Shown piece by piece: positions 62,883 to 64,000 of a DNA stretch of 64,000 bases. Within the stretch, counting starts at the first letter, position 1. Each line of letters opens with the position of its first letter. The notes under the pieces are model-generated. The model saw nothing but the letters and a program-made list of their open reading frames with translations. It was not told where the DNA came from and searched no databases. A program made the translations under genes and the position numbers. The stretch comes from CAWBRT01 sp963814745 (lineage in GTDB: Bacteria; Acidobacteriota; Terriglobia; Terriglobales; Acidobacteriaceae), in contig CAWFEA010000023.1 of the NCBI GenBank assembly GCA_963814745.1, positions 62,001-126,000 on the forward strand, written 5' to 3'.

Positions 62883-64000
62883 ATGAATGAACTACCGATC
62901 TTCGAGCTTCAGAACGTCTTTGTGTTGTCGGGAGTTCCCCAGCAGACCTTTGTTCAGCCCATCGAATATACCCGCCTGCTTGTAGCGCTCCGCACGGCTG
63001 GACGAAGCGTGGTGGTGGAAGGGCCATCGGGAATTGGTAAGACCACAGCAGTAATTAAGGCTATTGCAGAGGCGGGATTGGCAGACCGCGTTCTCTCTTT
63101 GTCCGCCCGGAAGCAGGACGATCTACCTCTCATACGTGAGTTACCACGTCAATTGCCAATTGGCACGGTCCTGGTTGATGACTTCCATCGGCTGGACGAT
63201 GTCACAAAAAGAGAGATCGCCGACCTCATGAAGATTCTTGCTGACGAAGGTGCGGCGGATAGCAAACTCATTGTGCTGGGCATCACAAATGCCAATCAGT
63301 CTCTGATTTCCTTTGGGAAGGATTTGGCCAACCGCATTGAGGTTATCCCGTTTGAGGCGAATCCTGAATATAAAGTCGAGGAGTTGATTAAGAAGGGTGA
63401 GACTGCTTTAAATGTCTCTATCAATATCCGGGAAGAGATAGTTTCTGCAGCTCAAGGGAGCTTCTACATTGCTCAGATGCTTGCTTATCATACATGCATC
63501 CGGGCCGGAGTACTTCACACAGCTATCCAGAAGCGAGGCACGGCGGAAAGTTACGAATCAATCAAGGCTGAGGTCATGGGCTCCTTGGCTCGGTCATTCA
63601 GCGAAACGTCATTAGCTTTCGCACGCGGCACAAAGCTCAGACGCGAAGGCCGAGCGCCTTATCTACATCTCCTTTATTGGCTTAGCCAAAGCAAGAGTTG
63701 GTCGATTAATGCTGACCGCGAAGCAGATCGGCATCCGGAGCAGCGGGGAAGCGTGTCGCAGGTTGTTAGTAAAAATTTCCTTAAGGATCTAATCGAGGCG
63801 TCCGCCGATATCCAACGTGTGCTCTACTTTGACTCCGTGAGTAAGACCCTCGTAGTGCAGGACCCGCAGTTTGTTTTCTACATCCGTAATCTATCCTGGC
63901 CTCAATTTGCGGAGAAGGTGGGATTTGTATCTCTCGACTTCCCATCACGCTATGACTTTGCCCTCTCATTTGCCGGATCAGACCGGGACATCGCAGAGGA
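62883..64000 (+). CDS. AAA-type ATPase with C-terminal TIR domain (truncated by window end)
   Basis: 372 codons with no stop from ATG 62883 (GAGAAAAAAC upstream). P-loop VVVEGPSGIGKTTAVIKAI (about 38-60), Walker B-like GTVLVDDFHRLDD, then a helical region. The last residues SLDFPSRYDFALSFAGSDRDIAE are the start of a TIR domain (FALSFAG-S-D). This order, ATPase then TIR, is known in antiviral NADases; the rest of the TIR domain lies outside. Its composition is less GC-rich than the neighbours, fitting transfer. Confidence 0.8.
   Translation, partial: MNELPIFELQNVFVLSGVPQQTFVQPIEYTRLLVALRTAGRSVVVEGPSGIGKTTAVIKAIAEAGLADRVLSLSARKQDDLPLIRELPRQLPIGTVLVDDFHRLDDVTKREIADLMKILADEGAADSKLIVLGITNANQSLISFGKDLANRIEVIPFEANPEYKVEELIKKGETALNVSINIREEIVSAAQGSFYIAQMLAYHTCIRAGVLHTAIQKRGTAESYESIKAEVMGSLARSFSETSLAFARGTKLRREGRAPYLHLLYWLSQSKSWSINADREADRHPEQRGSVSQVVSKNFLKDLIEASADIQRVLYFDSVSKTLVVQDPQFVFYIRNLSWPQFAEKVGFVSLDFPSRYDFALSFAGSDRDIAE

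Overview
The window looks like a chromosomal segment of an acidobacterium (Acidobacteriota, probably Terriglobia). This is inferred from three things: the alternative complex III plus caa3 oxidase operon, short inverted repeats of the GTGTCATCCTGAG type that I know from that group, and the high number of secreted, Tat-type or heme enzymes for hydroxy acids. No rRNA or species marker is present. Many genes carry single-base frameshifts, very densely at 21.9-27.8 kb, while the 3' half of the same respiratory operon is intact. I read most of these as sequence or assembly errors, not gene decay.

Layout. 1-3.0 kb: a CitMHS-type carboxylate transporter with a sigma-54 promoter and, beside it, a PAS-type sigma-54 activator. 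3.4-7.5 kb: a tungsten aldehyde:ferredoxin oxidoreductase operon (polyferredoxin, AOR, MoaD-like protein, a 41-codon ORF, FAD/NAD subunit). 8.2-14.2 kb: a complete branched-chain-amino-acid-type ABC importer (livKHMGF) ending in a LarA-type nickel racemase homologue. 14.2-15.2 kb: gene and IS3 remnants. 15.2-17.3 kb: a TPR / DUF4037 / DUF4125 trio of unknown function. 17.8-21.6 kb: four genes for 3-hydroxy and 3-keto acids, including a BKACE (DUF849) enzyme. 21.9-24.6 kb: a class V aminotransferase, a 4Fe-4S protein and an uncharacterised cysteine-containing protein. 25.0-37.7 kb: actABCDEF, an unknown membrane protein, sco, and coxBACD, closed by a terminator.

37.9-41.7 kb: an MFS transporter and a porin-like protein transcribed divergently from a region with three copies of one palindrome. 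41.7-44.5 kb: three MITE-like repeats around an L,D-transpeptidase and a threonine dehydratase. 45-47.5 kb: an MFS transporter and an orphan sugar-type binding protein. 47.9 kb: tRNA-Leu(CAA). 48.3-51.9 kb: KDG permease, GlcG-like protein, tartronate-semialdehyde reductase and a glyoxylate/hydroxypyruvate reductase type enzyme. 52-53.5 kb: a Tat-exported FMN alpha-hydroxyacid dehydrogenase with a triheme cytochrome. 54-59.7 kb: a lactate utilisation operon (lctP, lutC, a LutB-LutA fusion) with a divergent FadR-type regulator. 59.8-62.8 kb: an exported MmgE/PrpD protein and an FAH-family protein. 62.9 kb to the end: the start of an ATPase-TIR protein, a probable defence gene.

Taken together the segment specialises in uptake and oxidation of small organic acids (citrate-like, lactate and other 2-hydroxy acids, 3-hydroxy acids, sugar acids). 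The electrons could go through ferredoxin, periplasmic cytochrome c and ACIII to the caa3 oxidase; that last link is inference from gene content.
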